Below, piece by piece: positions 40,044 through 49,041 of a stretch of 64,000 nucleotides of DNA; positions within the stretch are counted from its first letter, which is position 1, and every line of letters starts with the position of its first letter. The DNA comes from an uncultured bacterium (GTDB lineage Bacteria > Bacillota > Clostridia > Oscillospirales > Acutalibacteraceae): the NCBI GenBank assembly GCA_905215055.1, contig CAJMOH010000002.1:62001-126000 (forward strand). The letters run 5' to 3'. The position numbers and the translations under genes were made by a program. The notes beneath the pieces are model-generated. The model searched no databases. It saw nothing but the letters and a program-made list of their open reading frames with translations, and was not told the origin of the DNA.

Positions 40044-41234
40044 TCAGGCTTCCTTTTGGGAAGAGGCTTGACGGCCTTCGCTCCGCACCCGCTGGGTCCC
40101 CAGAAACATCAGCGCCAGAAACACCAGCAAAAACAGGGGGAACAGCCGGATGTCCACCCAAGAGGCCAGCAGCCCAAAGGCGGGAGGCATCAGCGTGGTA
40201 CCCACATAGGCGCAGGCCATTTGCACCCCCATCATCGCCTGAGACAGCTGCTTGCCAAAGACCTGGGGCGTTTGGTGGAGCATGGCGGGATAGATGGGCG
40301 CGCAGCCTCCGCCAATCAGGCACAACCCAACGGGAATGCGCCACAGGGGCAGGGGAAGGGCCAGCAGGAGAATCCCCGCCAGAGTCAGCGCCTGGCCGAC
40401 GCGGATTAAGGCGGGGCTAGACAGCCTCATGGCTACAAAGCCGGAGAGCAGCCGTCCCAGGGTAATCCCCAGGAAGAACACGGAGCTCCACCCGGCGGCG
40501 GTGTGCTCGTCCACGCCAAAGCCCGTGACGGCGTAGCTGCTGGCCCAGAGATTGGCGGTGGTCTCCACGGCGCAGTAGCAGAAAAAGCCCAGCAGAGCGG
40601 CCTTGGCCCGGGGAATCTGAAAGACTTTTCTCAAGGGCAGGGCGGTAACAGGCTCCTCCTCCTCCCCCGGGACCTTTGACGCGGCGGAAACCTTCCTCCA
40701 CAGAGGCATACTGCACAGCAGCACCGCCACCAGAACCGCTTGCAGCAGGCCAATGGTCAGATAGCCGCCGTGCCAGTTGCCGTCCTGATTGATCCAAAAG
40801 GCCATGACCATTGGGCCTGCCGTGGCGCCGATGCCCCAGAAGCAGTGCAGCCAGCTCATGTGGTTCGCCTTGTAGTGCAGGGCCACAAAGTTGTTCAGCC
40901 CCGCGTCCACAGAGCCTGCCCCCAGTCCCAGAGGCACCGCCAGCAGGCACAGCCACCACACGGCAGGGGCCACGCCAAATCCCAGCAGGGCGGCGGCAGT
41001 CATGGCCACGCTGACCACCGTCACCCGGGCCGTGCCAAACCGGGCGATCAGCCGGGTGCTCAGCAGGCTGGAAACCACGGTGCCGCAGGAGACAATCATG
41101 GAGATAACCCCGGCAAAGGACAAGGGCGCCCCCAAATCCATGTGCATGACGGGCCAGGCGGAACCAAGCAGGGAATCCGGCAGCCCCAAACTGATAAAGG
41201 CAATGTAGATGATGACAAGCAATGCGGTAAACAC
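40044..41234 (-). CDS. MFS transporter
   Basis: 396 residues with about 12 hydrophobic segments. FISLGLPDSLLGSAWPVMH in the first helix region, the first-loop RLIARFGTARV and LGLGAGSVDAGLNNFVALH resemble the FucP/FHS-like branch of sugar and unknown-solute carriers. GTG 41234 follows GAGGAGGAGC. A soluble Glu-rich loop (PGEEEEPVTALP) divides the halves. The substrate is unknown. It is a single gene. Confidence 0.88.
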   Translation of the reverse strand: MFTALLVIIYIAFISLGLPDSLLGSAWPVMHMDLGAPLSFAGVISMIVSCGTVVSSLLSTRLIARFGTARVTVVSVAMTAAALLGFGVAPAVWWLCLLAVPLGLGAGSVDAGLNNFVALHYKANHMSWLHCFWGIGATAGPMVMAFWINQDGNWHGGYLTIGLLQAVLVAVLLCSMPLWRKVSAASKVPGEEEEPVTALPLRKVFQIPRAKAALLGFFCYCAVETTANLWASSYAVTGFGVDEHTAAGWSSVFFLGITLGRLLSGFVAMRLSSPALIRVGQALTLAGILLLALPLPLWRIPVGLCLIGGGCAPIYPAMLHQTPQVFGKQLSQAMMGVQMACAYVGTTLMPPAFGLLASWVDIRLFPLFLLVFLALMFLGTQRVRSEGRQASSQKEA

Positions 41235-41337
41235 GAAAGCTCCTCCTCTGTCACAAACTTTCCAAAATAGAAATAACTCAGCCAGCCCTGGTTTGTCAAG
41301 GCTGGCTGTGAAGAAAATGAAAACAGGCGCGCAATGG

Positions 41338-43107
41338 TCAGTTCTCCAGCTGGGCGGTGTACAGGTGATAGTAATAGCCCTGCTTGTCCAATAGCTGCTG
41401 GTGGCTGCCCATCTCCGCGATGCCCTTGTTGGAGATGTACAGGATGCGGTCGCAGTTCTTAATGGTGGAAAGCCGGTGGGCGATGATAAAGCTGGTGCGG
41501 CCCTTCAGCAAGGCGTTCAGGCCCTCTTGGACCAGGCGCTCCGTTTTGGCGTCGATGGAGGAGGTGGCCTCGTCCAGCACCAGGATTTTCGGGTCGGAGA
41601 GAAGGGTTCGGGCAAAGGCTACCAGCTGGCGCTGGCCCTGGGACAACCGGGAACCCCGCTCGTTGACCTGGGTGTAATAGCCGTCCTCCATCTCCCGGAT
41701 AAACTCGTCGGCCCGGACGGTTTTCGCCGCGGCGATCACCTCCTCGTCGGTGGCGTCCAGACGGCCGTAGCGGATGTTGTCCATAATGGTGCCGGAGAAG
41801 ATGAAGCTGTCCTGGAGCATAATGCCCATCTGGGACCGGAGGGAGTGAAGGGTCACCCCGGCAATGTCGTGGCCGTCCAGCAGAAGGCGGCCGCTGTTGA
41901 TGTTGTAGAACCGGGAGATCAGGTTCACCACCGTGGTCTTGCCGGCTCCTGTGGGGCCTACCAGGGCGATGGACTCGCCGGGCTTCACATCCAGGTTGAA
42001 GTGCTCCAGAATGTTGATTTTCCCATCGTAGGAGAAGGTCACGTCGTCGAAGGTGACACGGCCCGTAATGGGCGGCAGGTCGGTGGCGCCGGGGGCGTCG
42101 TCCACGGTGACAGGCTCGTCGATCATCTCGAAGATGCGCTCCAGATAGGCCACAGCGTTGATAAAAGTGTTGTACAGGTTGGACAGGTTCAAAATGGGCT
42201 GCCAGAACCGCCAGGCGTAGGAGCTGATGGCGATCAGGGTGCCGATCTGCATGGCGGGGCCAAGCATCCACAGGCCGATCAAATACATGGCTCCCACCAC
42301 CCAGGTGGAAATGTTGTCCACCGAGTACCACACCAGGTTGGAGGTGTACTGAGCCTTCATCCAGGTTTGATAGCACTTCTTGTTCAGCTTTTCGTAGATC
42401 TCCCGGTTTTCCTCCTCCCGGGTGAAGGCCTGGGTAATCTTCATGCCGTCCAGGCTTTCGTGGAGGTAAGCGTTGATGTTGGAGCTTTTGTTGGACACGT
42501 CCTGCCAGGCCCGGCGCTGGGCGGGCTTAATCAGCAGGACTATCACCAAAAACAGGGGGATGCCCGCCATGACAATCAGGCTCAGGCGCACATCGCACAG
42601 GAACATGAACACGGCGATGAGAATCAGGTTGAAGATTTCCAGCACAAAGTTGATGATGCCGTTGGAGAGAGCGTCCGACACGGAGTTGACATAGTTGATA
42701 ACCCGGGTCAAAATCTTGCCGTGGGGACGGTCGTCGTAAAACTGGAAGGGCAGCTTTTGCAGATGCTCAAACAGATCCTTGCGGATGTCGTAGATGATCT
42801 CCTGACCCACCACAATCATGTATTTGGACCTGGCCCGGGCAAACAGCACCGAGGCCGCAATGGACACCAGCATCACCACGGCCAGCAGGATCAGCTCGTT
42901 GTAGTCCCTGTTGGGAACGGACACGTCGATGGCCCGCTGGATCAGCATAGGTCCCACCAGAGAGCAGGCCGCGGAAATGGCGGAAAACAGCAGGGACAGA
43001 ATCATCTTTTTCTTGTGGCGGCCAATGTACACCCCCGCCCGAAGCAGATGCTTTATGTTAAATGGGGTTTCCAGGGTCTCGTCAACGTCAAACTTGTTGC
43101 GCGCCAT
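41338..43107 (-). CDS. ABC exporter half-transporter, canonical ATPase site
   Basis: 589 residues: six helices (about 30-320), then an ATPase domain with Walker A GPTGAGKTTVVNL, signature LSQGQRQL, Walker B ILVLDEATSSID and H-loop AHRLST. It forms a heterodimer with the preceding gene; the two are separated by no intergenic base (stop next to start). AAAAGGAGGTGG precedes its ATG inside the end of the first gene. Such pairs export lipids, peptides or drugs; the substrate is not deducible. Confidence 0.92.
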   Translation of the reverse strand: MARNKFDVDETLETPFNIKHLLRAGVYIGRHKKKMILSLLFSAISAACSLVGPMLIQRAIDVSVPNRDYNELILLAVVMLVSIAASVLFARARSKYMIVVGQEIIYDIRKDLFEHLQKLPFQFYDDRPHGKILTRVINYVNSVSDALSNGIINFVLEIFNLILIAVFMFLCDVRLSLIVMAGIPLFLVIVLLIKPAQRRAWQDVSNKSSNINAYLHESLDGMKITQAFTREEENREIYEKLNKKCYQTWMKAQYTSNLVWYSVDNISTWVVGAMYLIGLWMLGPAMQIGTLIAISSYAWRFWQPILNLSNLYNTFINAVAYLERIFEMIDEPVTVDDAPGATDLPPITGRVTFDDVTFSYDGKINILEHFNLDVKPGESIALVGPTGAGKTTVVNLISRFYNINSGRLLLDGHDIAGVTLHSLRSQMGIMLQDSFIFSGTIMDNIRYGRLDATDEEVIAAAKTVRADEFIREMEDGYYTQVNERGSRLSQGQRQLVAFARTLLSDPKILVLDEATSSIDAKTERLVQEGLNALLKGRTSFIIAHRLSTIKNCDRILYISNKGIAEMGSHQQLLDKQGYYYHLYTAQLEN

Positions 43108-44874
43108 TTAAACCACCTCCTTTTCCTCTTCCATGCCGTTTTGCAGCAGGAACACTTCCCGGTAATAGCCGGGCCGCTGGGACAGTTCCTGGTGGGTGCC
43201 AATGTCCACAACCTCTCCCTTGTCCAAAATGACAATCTTATCCGCCCGTTTGGTGGTGGAAATGCGCTGGGCCACGATAATCTTGGTGCAAGGAAAGTCC
43301 AGGTTGGCCAGCTGCTCCTGGATGTATTTCTCGGTTTCCAGGTCCACGGCGCTGGTGGTGTCGTCCAAAATCAAGATGGAGGGTTTCACCGCCAAGGCCC
43401 GGGCCAGGGCAATGCGCTGCTTCTGGCCGCCGGAAAGGCCAGTGCCGCGCTCGCCGATCAGGGTGTCGTAGCCGTCGGGAAGCTTTTCCACAAAGTCCAC
43501 GTCGGCCATTTTCGCGTAACGCTTGACATCCTCCTCGGAAAGCTCCGTGTCGCCGTAGGCAATGTTGCCGTCCACCGTGTCGGAGAACAGGAACACGTCC
43601 TGGGTGGCGATCCCGATAGAGTGGCGCAGGTCGTGAAGGTCATACAGCCCCACGGGGACGCCGTCAATGGTGAGGGACCCGCCGCTGACGTCTGAAAAGC
43701 GTGGAATCAAATTGACCAGGGAGGTTTTCCCGGCGCCGGTGGGACCCATAATGGCCACGGTCTCGCCGGGGTTGATGTGCAAATCGATGTGCCGCAGCAC
43801 CGGCTGGCCGTGAAGGTTCAGGTCCACGCCGGAGAAGTCGATTTCACCCCTCATGCGGCCGGAAAGCTTTTTGGCGTCGGGCCGGGAGGTGATGGTGGAC
43901 TTGGCATAGTACAGCTCGATGATCTTGTTGGCGCTGGCAAAGAAACGCTGCAAGTCGTTCAGGTGCATGCCCAGCATCCGCATGGGGTTGGTCAGCGTCC
44001 AGGTCAGGGAGTTGAACAGAGTGAAGGTGCCGATGGAAATCCGTCCGGAGATGAGGAAAGCGCCCCCCACCAGCAGCACGGAAATGCTCAGCGCCTGGGA
44101 CAAGCCCTCGATGTAGGGGCTGTACTGGAGCCACAGCAGAGAGGCCTTGGTGTTGGCCTTTTTGTAGTCGGCGTTTTTCTCGTCAAAGCGGTTGATCTCG
44201 TAGTCCTCCCGGGCAAAGGCCTTTACCACCCGGTTGCCGGAGATGTTCTCCTGGGCGCAGGTGTTCAGCTGGGAAAGCCGCTCCCGCAGGTCCACATACA
44301 GGGGATGCACCCGCTTGGAGAAGGAAAAGGTCAGCACAAAGATGATGGGCGTCACCGCCAGCATGGACAGGGCAAAGAGCCAGTCCGTCACCAGAAACAC
44401 AATGGAGGTGGTCAAAAACAGCACGGTGCAGTCGATCAGCTGGCGCACTACCCAGGCCACCGCGTAGCGGACCATGTCCAGGTCGCCGGTGAGACGGGTC
44501 ATCAGGTCGCCGGTGCGGGTGCGGGAGAAGAAATCCTGGTCCTGCTCCTGCATGTTTTTATACAGGTCCCGGCGCAGCTTGAAAATCAGCTTTTGGGAAC
44601 AGCCCTCATAGGTCATGATGGACAGGTACTGGAAGCTGGTGCGGAACAGGGTGAAGCCAATCAGCAGAGCCACCAGGAAAATCAGCTGCTGGACCACCTG
44701 CTCTGTCACCGCGCCGCTTTCCGTCAGCGGGTCGAACACCGTGTCCATAATGGTGGCGGTAATCATGGAATTGCCCAGGGCCATCACCGACAGCACCGCC
44801 GTGGAGCAAAGAGCGAAGATGTACCGCTTTTGAAAGCCGGTCATCTGCTTCCACACCCACTTTAACTGAAACAT
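43108..44874 (-). CDS. ABC exporter half-transporter, degenerate ATPase site
   Basis: 588 residues from ATG 44874 (GGAGGA six bases upstream); the long open frame further upstream is not coding. Six helices are followed by Walker A GPTGAGKTSLVNL and signature LSGGQKQR. Walker B ends ILILDDTTSA (Asp where Glu is usual) and the H-loop is AQRIST (Gln for His). One non-catalytic nucleotide site is normal for heterodimeric exporters, and this subunit carries the altered Walker B and switch residues. Confidence 0.92.
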   Translation of the reverse strand: MFQLKWVWKQMTGFQKRYIFALCSTAVLSVMALGNSMITATIMDTVFDPLTESGAVTEQVVQQLIFLVALLIGFTLFRTSFQYLSIMTYEGCSQKLIFKLRRDLYKNMQEQDQDFFSRTRTGDLMTRLTGDLDMVRYAVAWVVRQLIDCTVLFLTTSIVFLVTDWLFALSMLAVTPIIFVLTFSFSKRVHPLYVDLRERLSQLNTCAQENISGNRVVKAFAREDYEINRFDEKNADYKKANTKASLLWLQYSPYIEGLSQALSISVLLVGGAFLISGRISIGTFTLFNSLTWTLTNPMRMLGMHLNDLQRFFASANKIIELYYAKSTITSRPDAKKLSGRMRGEIDFSGVDLNLHGQPVLRHIDLHINPGETVAIMGPTGAGKTSLVNLIPRFSDVSGGSLTIDGVPVGLYDLHDLRHSIGIATQDVFLFSDTVDGNIAYGDTELSEEDVKRYAKMADVDFVEKLPDGYDTLIGERGTGLSGGQKQRIALARALAVKPSILILDDTTSAVDLETEKYIQEQLANLDFPCTKIIVAQRISTTKRADKIVILDKGEVVDIGTHQELSQRPGYYREVFLLQNGMEEEKEVV

Positions 44875-44880
44875 ACACAT

Positions 44881-45112
44881 TCCTCCCTTCGCGCCGGGCA
44901 TCCCAGCGCGGGTATCTTCCTTGCCGGTGAACGCCCTCCCCTCCCGCCAGGGAAAGGCGCGTTTCCAGGCTCCAATCATTATAAGCCTCTCTCCAAAAAA
45001 GGGAAGGGGGTTTCGCAATTTTCTTCCCCGGTATTTCGCTGAAAAACCAGGGGGAGAATTCTCCCTTTTGCATAGGCTAACGTTTGCCTTCCTCAAAAGC
45101 GGCCAAATCTGA
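44881..45112. other. Gap upstream of the ABC exporter; no supported gene
   Basis: A palindrome GGGAGAATTCTCCC (45052-45065) and, on the minus strand, a TATAAT near 44980 are present. I see no coding or RNA motif. Confidence 0.45.
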
Positions 45113-45145
45113 AAAAAGGGACAGCGGATTTCTCCGCCGCCCCTT
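45113..45145 (-). terminator. Terminator after the aldose epimerase gene
   Basis: In the minus direction GGGGCGGCGG / CCGCTGTCCC (two mismatches) is followed by TTTTTT. Confidence 0.6.
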
Positions 45146-45211
45146 TTCCAGACCGCTTCTTTGGGGCAAAGCCCCGATTTTTCCGCGCCGCCCCGTTCCC
45201 AGCGGCGTTCC

Positions 45212-46090
45212 TTATAAAAACCGCACCGAGAAGGCGTACTCCCGCTTTTCCCCGGCGGAAAGCTGCTGCATGCCCTTTTTCCTCCGGAAATCGTCCCCCT
45301 CGGTGGTTTGGGTGGCGCAGCCGGTCCAAGGCTCCAGACAGACGTAGGGACCGTCGTTTTGGGCGGACCAGATTCCCAGCAGGGGAAATTGCGAGAAATC
45401 CATCTCCACGCCCCTTCCCGTGGCGGGATTGACCACCTGCACCGTGGAGGAGGCCAGGTTCTCAAACACCAAGGCGTCCTTGTAGAACAGGGAATGAGTC
45501 AGGGGGATCTCCCGCTGGCCGTCCAGCTGGAAGGAGGTCCGGCCGGGGTCGATCAGGCCGGTGTCCAGCAGGATGGCGGGGCAGCGCTGGGTCTCCGCCT
45601 TCTCAAAGCGGATGACGTAGTCCTCAAAGGCTGCCTGCTCGTTCACGGGGATGTTGAACCCAGGATGCCCTCCCACGGCAAAGGGCAGGGGCCGGTCTCC
45701 GGTGTTCTCCACGGCAAAGACAGTGGTATAGCCCTGGGGGTTCAGCCGGTAGGTGACGGTGAGGGCAAAGTCAAAGGGATAGCAGGCCTTGGTTTCCGGA
45801 TTGGCCGCAAGGGTCAGAGACAGGGTCCCCTCCCCCTGCTCCGCCGTTTGGAACTCCTGGCGGCGGGCAAACCCGTGGCGGCCCATTTCCACCCACTGGC
45901 CGTCCAGCAGGGCGCGGCCCTCCCGCAGAGCGCCCACAATGGGGAACAGCACCGGGGCGTGGCCCGTCCAATAGGCGGGGTCTCCCGTCCAGATGTACTC
46001 AAAGCCCTCCGGCCCCCTGAGAGAGACAAGCTGGGCGCCCAGGGAATCCACCTGGGCGGTGTAAGCGCCATTGGTCACTGTGTAAAGCAT
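45212..46090 (-). CDS. Aldose 1-epimerase family protein (YihR/LacX-like)
   Basis: 292 residues, galactose mutarotase-like fold. GAQLVSLRG, YIWTGDPAYWTGHAPVLFPIVG, GRHGFARRQEF (catalytic His region) and GGHPGFNIP are recognisable, plus CLEPWTGCA near the end. It interconverts sugar anomers or hexose-6-phosphate-type substrates. It is a single gene with its own terminator. Confidence 0.9.
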   Translation of the reverse strand: MLYTVTNGAYTAQVDSLGAQLVSLRGPEGFEYIWTGDPAYWTGHAPVLFPIVGALREGRALLDGQWVEMGRHGFARRQEFQTAEQGEGTLSLTLAANPETKACYPFDFALTVTYRLNPQGYTTVFAVENTGDRPLPFAVGGHPGFNIPVNEQAAFEDYVIRFEKAETQRCPAILLDTGLIDPGRTSFQLDGQREIPLTHSLFYKDALVFENLASSTVQVVNPATGRGVEMDFSQFPLLGIWSAQNDGPYVCLEPWTGCATQTTEGDDFRRKKGMQQLSAGEKREYAFSVRFL

Positions 46091-46181
46091 GGATATTCCT
46101 CCCTATCCCAAGATTTGCTCCCATTATACCATCCTGGGAAGCAGGGCGCAAGAAAGGCCGGGGGCATTTCTGGAAAAGCTG

Positions 46182-46210
46182 TTTACCTTTTTAGAAAAGT
46201 GTGCTAGGAT
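46182..46210 (+). promoter_or_regulatory. Promoter of dtd
   Basis: TTTACC (46182-46187), 17 bases, TAGGAT (46205-46210), about 30 bases before the ATG. Confidence 0.5.
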
Positions 46211-46240
46211 AGGGGAAAAACCAATTTTGGGAGGATTTGT

Positions 46241-46696
46241 ATGCGAGCGGTAATACAGCGGGTAAGCCGGGCGGAGATCACCATTGACCACCGGGAAACC
46301 CGAACCATCGGCCAGGGACTGGTGGTCTTTTTGGGCGTGATGAAGGGCGACACCCAGGCCCAGGCGGATTTTATGGCGGAAAAGGTTCACGGCCTGCGGA
46401 TTTTCACCGACGAAAACGGCAAAATGAACCTATCTCTGGAGGACGTGGACGGGGAGCTGCTGGTGGTGTCCAATTTTACTCTGGGGACAGACTGCAAAAA
46501 GGGAAGGCGGCCCTCCTTTGACCTGGCGGCTCCCCCCCAGGAGGGGGAGGCCCTGTACCGCCGCTTTGTGGAGCGGGCCAAGGAGCTGGGCATCCGCAAG
46601 GTGGAAACGGGGGAATTCGGCGCCCACATGGATGTACTGGCGGCCAACGACGGCCCGGTAACCATTATCATCGACACGGAACGGATTGGCAAATAA
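46241..46696 (+). CDS. dtd: D-aminoacyl-tRNA deacylase
   Basis: 151 residues, full length. MRAVIQRVSRAEI at the N-terminus, SNFTLGTDCKKGRRPSF (the SQFTL-type catalytic motif) and GPVTI near the C-terminus identify DTD. It removes D-amino acids and glycine mischarged on tRNA. TTGGGAGGA precedes the ATG. It leads a four-gene run that includes an acyltransferase. Confidence 0.96.
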   Translation: MRAVIQRVSRAEITIDHRETRTIGQGLVVFLGVMKGDTQAQADFMAEKVHGLRIFTDENGKMNLSLEDVDGELLVVSNFTLGTDCKKGRRPSFDLAAPPQEGEALYRRFVERAKELGIRKVETGEFGAHMDVLAANDGPVTIIIDTERIGK

Positions 46697-46710
46697 GGGA
46701 GGAATCATAC

Positions 46711-47616
46711 ATGGACCAACAATTTTGGAAGCTGCTGATGGACAAGACCGGCTTTCCAGAGGAGGCCAGGGAAGAATTTCTCCGGGCGGGCCGGCAGCTG
46801 AAGGACGCCGGTCAGGAGGAGGCCCTGGACGGTGCGGTGGAATTTTTCTACAACCACGACCTGGACATCAAGCTGGCCGCGCCCCTGCTGGAAGATGTCT
46901 CTCAGGAAAGCGGCGTGGCCCTGTACACCCTGTGGGAGCTGTTTTTGATGGAGGCCGCCAAGCCAGCCCGGGACGCCTATCTCCAAGAGGGAACCCCCGA
47001 GCAGGTGGTGTGGGACACCTTCAGCGACCTGAAGTACAAGGCCATGGAGTGCAAGAATGTTCAGGGAGTGTGGGGAAACTTTGTCTCCTTCTGGTACCCC
47101 ATTTTCTACTCCTGCGACATTGTGAAGCTGGGCCGGCTGGAGTTTGAGAACGTCCTCTACGAAGGGGAGCCCTACGAGAAAAACGGCCTGACGGTCCGGC
47201 CGGGGGACAAGGTGAAAAGCGTGCATATTCCCTCCAGCGGGGAGCCTTTTGACTGGAATGCCCGGCTGGACTCCTACAAACGGGCCTATGAATTTTTCCG
47301 GGACGAGCTGGACGGGAAACCCCTGGTGTGCCAGTGCGAGTCCTGGCTGCTGTACCCCCGCAACCGGGAGATTCTCTCCCCCGCCTCCAACATTATCGGC
47401 TTTCTGGGGGACTGGGACATTGTCCAAAGCGGGGAGACACCGGAGTTTCACGACGCCTGGCGGGTATTTGGCGCGGACTATAAAAAGCCTCTGGACCAAC
47501 TGCCGGAAAGGACCTCCATGCAGCGTGCCTTCAAGCGGTGGCTGCTGGCAGGCAACCAAACAGGCTGGGGCCTGGGCCTGCTGATCTTTGACGGGAAGAC
47601 CATTCTCAACCGGTAA
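46711..47616 (+). CDS. Acyltransferase-domain protein (NAT_N/GNAT_C type)
   Basis: 301 residues. The N-terminal half is helical (EEAREEFLRAGRQLKDAG), and the C-terminal half has VKSVHIPSSGEPFDWNAR, CQCESWLLYPRN and SNIIGFLGDWDI, the pattern of the GNAT-like C-terminal domain found in Firmicutes. Function is unknown; the acyl donor site is inferred from the family. GGAGG precedes the ATG, 15 bases after dtd. Confidence 0.75.
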   Translation: MDQQFWKLLMDKTGFPEEAREEFLRAGRQLKDAGQEEALDGAVEFFYNHDLDIKLAAPLLEDVSQESGVALYTLWELFLMEAAKPARDAYLQEGTPEQVVWDTFSDLKYKAMECKNVQGVWGNFVSFWYPIFYSCDIVKLGRLEFENVLYEGEPYEKNGLTVRPGDKVKSVHIPSSGEPFDWNARLDSYKRAYEFFRDELDGKPLVCQCESWLLYPRNREILSPASNIIGFLGDWDIVQSGETPEFHDAWRVFGADYKKPLDQLPERTSMQRAFKRWLLAGNQTGWGLGLLIFDGKTILNR

Positions 47617-47628
47617 GGGGGAATTGCT

Positions 47629-48033
47629 GTGGAGCAGGAGCTTGACCTTTTGCGGCTGTTTGAAAAGGAGCCTGGCGCTCTGGCCTTGTATCAGGCCCTG
47701 GAGGAACGCCTGGAGGAGCTGCTTCCAGGCATGACAAGGAAGGTGGGAAAAAGCCAGGTCAGCTTTTACCTGCGGCACCAATTTGGCTGCGCCTCTCTGC
47801 TGGCGGTGCGGCGGAAGGCCCAGCGGCCCTCCCCCTATCTCACGGTGAGCTTTGGCCTGTCCTACCCTCTGGACAGCCCTCGGATTGACGCCAAAACAGA
47901 GCCCTATCCCCGCCGCTGGACCCACCATGTGATGATTGGCACTGTGGAGGAGCTGGACCAGGAGCTGTTGGGCTGGCTGCGGGAGGCGGCGGAGTTCGCC
48001 GCCAGCAAGCCCCGAAGGGCGGTGGGCGAATGA
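47629..48033 (+). CDS. DUF5655-like protein
   Basis: 134 residues from GTG 47629 (AAGGGGGA upstream). VGKSQVSFYLRHQFG and PRRWTHHVMIGTVEELDQELLGWLREA fit the DUF5655 pattern (a small alpha/beta domain with an unknown ligand). It starts 12 bases after the acyltransferase gene, in the same transcript. Confidence 0.65.
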   Translation: MEQELDLLRLFEKEPGALALYQALEERLEELLPGMTRKVGKSQVSFYLRHQFGCASLLAVRRKAQRPSPYLTVSFGLSYPLDSPRIDAKTEPYPRRWTHHVMIGTVEELDQELLGWLREAAEFAASKPRRAVGE

Positions 48034-48164
48034 AGGGAGGCGTCATTCTTTGCGGCTTGAACGGCAGCGGCAAATCCACCCTGGACTGCCCTGTCTGGCA
48101 GGTGGACGGAACCCGTCCCATCGAGGAAAACGCGGCGCTTTTAGCAAGCCGCCTGCAATCGTAA
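48030..48164 (+). pseudogene. Remnant of an AAA/P-loop kinase with internal deletion
   Basis: A 44-codon open frame starts at an ATG overlapping the previous stop (ATGA). It begins MKGGVILCGLNGSGKST, a perfect P-loop start of a small kinase family, and ends CPVWQVDGTRPIEENAALL, which matches the C-terminal strand-helix (RVDGTKPIEEN type) of the same family. About 130 middle residues are missing and the ends are joined in frame. A terminator follows directly. Confidence 0.65.
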
Positions 48165-48167
48165 GAA

Positions 48168-48204
48168 AAAACCACCGGGGAATGGCTCCCACGGTGGTTT
48201 TTTT
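48168..48204 (+). terminator. Terminator of the dtd operon
   Basis: AACCACCG / CGGTGGTT stem with A-run upstream and seven Ts downstream. Confidence 0.8.
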
Positions 48205-48291
48205 CTGAAAAGAATCCTTGAAAAAACATAAACTGAACCGGCAGAAGCCTGCCGGTCCAGTCCGAGGTAAAATATGAAAGGACGAAAACCC

Positions 48292-48636
48292 TTATACTCT
48301 GTTTCTGCCTGAAAAGGCCATGTCAGCCCGGGGAACGTAGCTCCGTCTCCCCTGGGGCGCTGCCTTTCCACGACGGCGTTCCCGGCGGTAAAGGGTGAGG
48401 CCTATTGCCACCACCGCCAAAATCACCAGGAAGGCGCCCACGCACAGCAGCGGCGACGCCGCCAATGAAGCTGGCACGGACGCGGACAGCTGCGCTGCTT
48501 GGGCTGCCTCCTCCACAACAGGCAGGCTGGCGTCTGTCTTGGCCTGCGTTACCATGCTCAAACCGGCCACAGCGCAGATTGTGAGCACCAGCACCAGCAG
48601 GAAGGACAAAAGGTTTCGCAGCGTTCTTTTCCGCAT
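48292..48636 (-). CDS. Small membrane protein with signal peptide and C-terminal anchor
   Basis: 114 residues. N-terminal signal segment LLSFLLVLVLTICAVAGLSMV ends near AKTDA. A short extracellular part rich in Ala/Ser follows, then a second helix (LCVGAFLVILAVVAIGLTLY) and a very basic tail (RRERRRGKAAPQGRR). The topology is type I, with about 35 residues outside. No family is recognised. The upstream region carries repeated TGTAAC sites. Confidence 0.6.
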   Translation of the reverse strand: MRKRTLRNLLSFLLVLVLTICAVAGLSMVTQAKTDASLPVVEEAAQAAQLSASVPASLAASPLLCVGAFLVILAVVAIGLTLYRRERRRGKAAPQGRRSYVPRADMAFSGRNRV

Positions 48637-48674
48637 CCCCTACACTCCTTTCCAAAGGAACCATCCCGCGGATG

Positions 48675-48711
48675 GTTACACTTCGATGACAAGTGTTACA
48701 ATTTGGTTACA
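48675..48711. promoter_or_regulatory. Three GTTACA repeats before the small membrane protein gene
   Basis: GTTACA occurs at 48675-48680, 48695-48700 and 48706-48711 (TGTAAC on the coding strand). The first two lie in an imperfect inverted repeat, GTTACACTT / AAGTGTTAC. They are 40-75 bases upstream of the gene and look like regulator sites. Confidence 0.4.
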
Positions 48712-48837
48712 TTCTAACACGGCTTGGAAGAGAATGCAAGCCCCTTTTCAAATGTTCATAAACTATTCACACCTGGCGTCAAAATATAGGGGCAAAAACA
48801 GGGTATTTTCCGGGAAAACCACAAAATTTAGGCGTTC

Positions 48838-49041
48838 TTATCGAAACAGGGTGCATTCGCCGCTTTCCCGGTACCAGCGGATGCGCTTTTCAATCTCCTG
48901 GCGGGGACACTGAAAATAGGCCGCCAGACAGTCGATGCAGAGGAATTCCTCCGCTCCCCGGCTGACCAGCTTGCGGAAAATGGCAATGTCGTCCCCTCCC
49001 AAGGGCGCGCCGCACTGCTTGCAGGTCTTGTAGTTGGCCAT
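48838..49041 (-). CDS. Small four-Cys zinc-ribbon-like protein (67 aa)
   Basis: MANYKTCKQCGAPLGG and FLCIDCLAAYF supply two CxxC pairs, a likely zinc site. A helical tail (PRQEIEKRIRWYRES) follows. Its ATG overlaps the stop of the alpha-galactosidase gene (TGATG), so it is translationally coupled to it. Function is unknown. Confidence 0.65.
   Translation of the reverse strand: MANYKTCKQCGAPLGGDDIAIFRKLVSRGAEEFLCIDCLAAYFQCPRQEIEKRIRWYRESGECTLFR

Noticed and set aside
44875..45465. N-terminal extension of the first ABC exporter subunit
   Set aside because: It crosses the aldose epimerase gene end and a terminator, and ATG 44874 has a proper ribosome site and family-like start.
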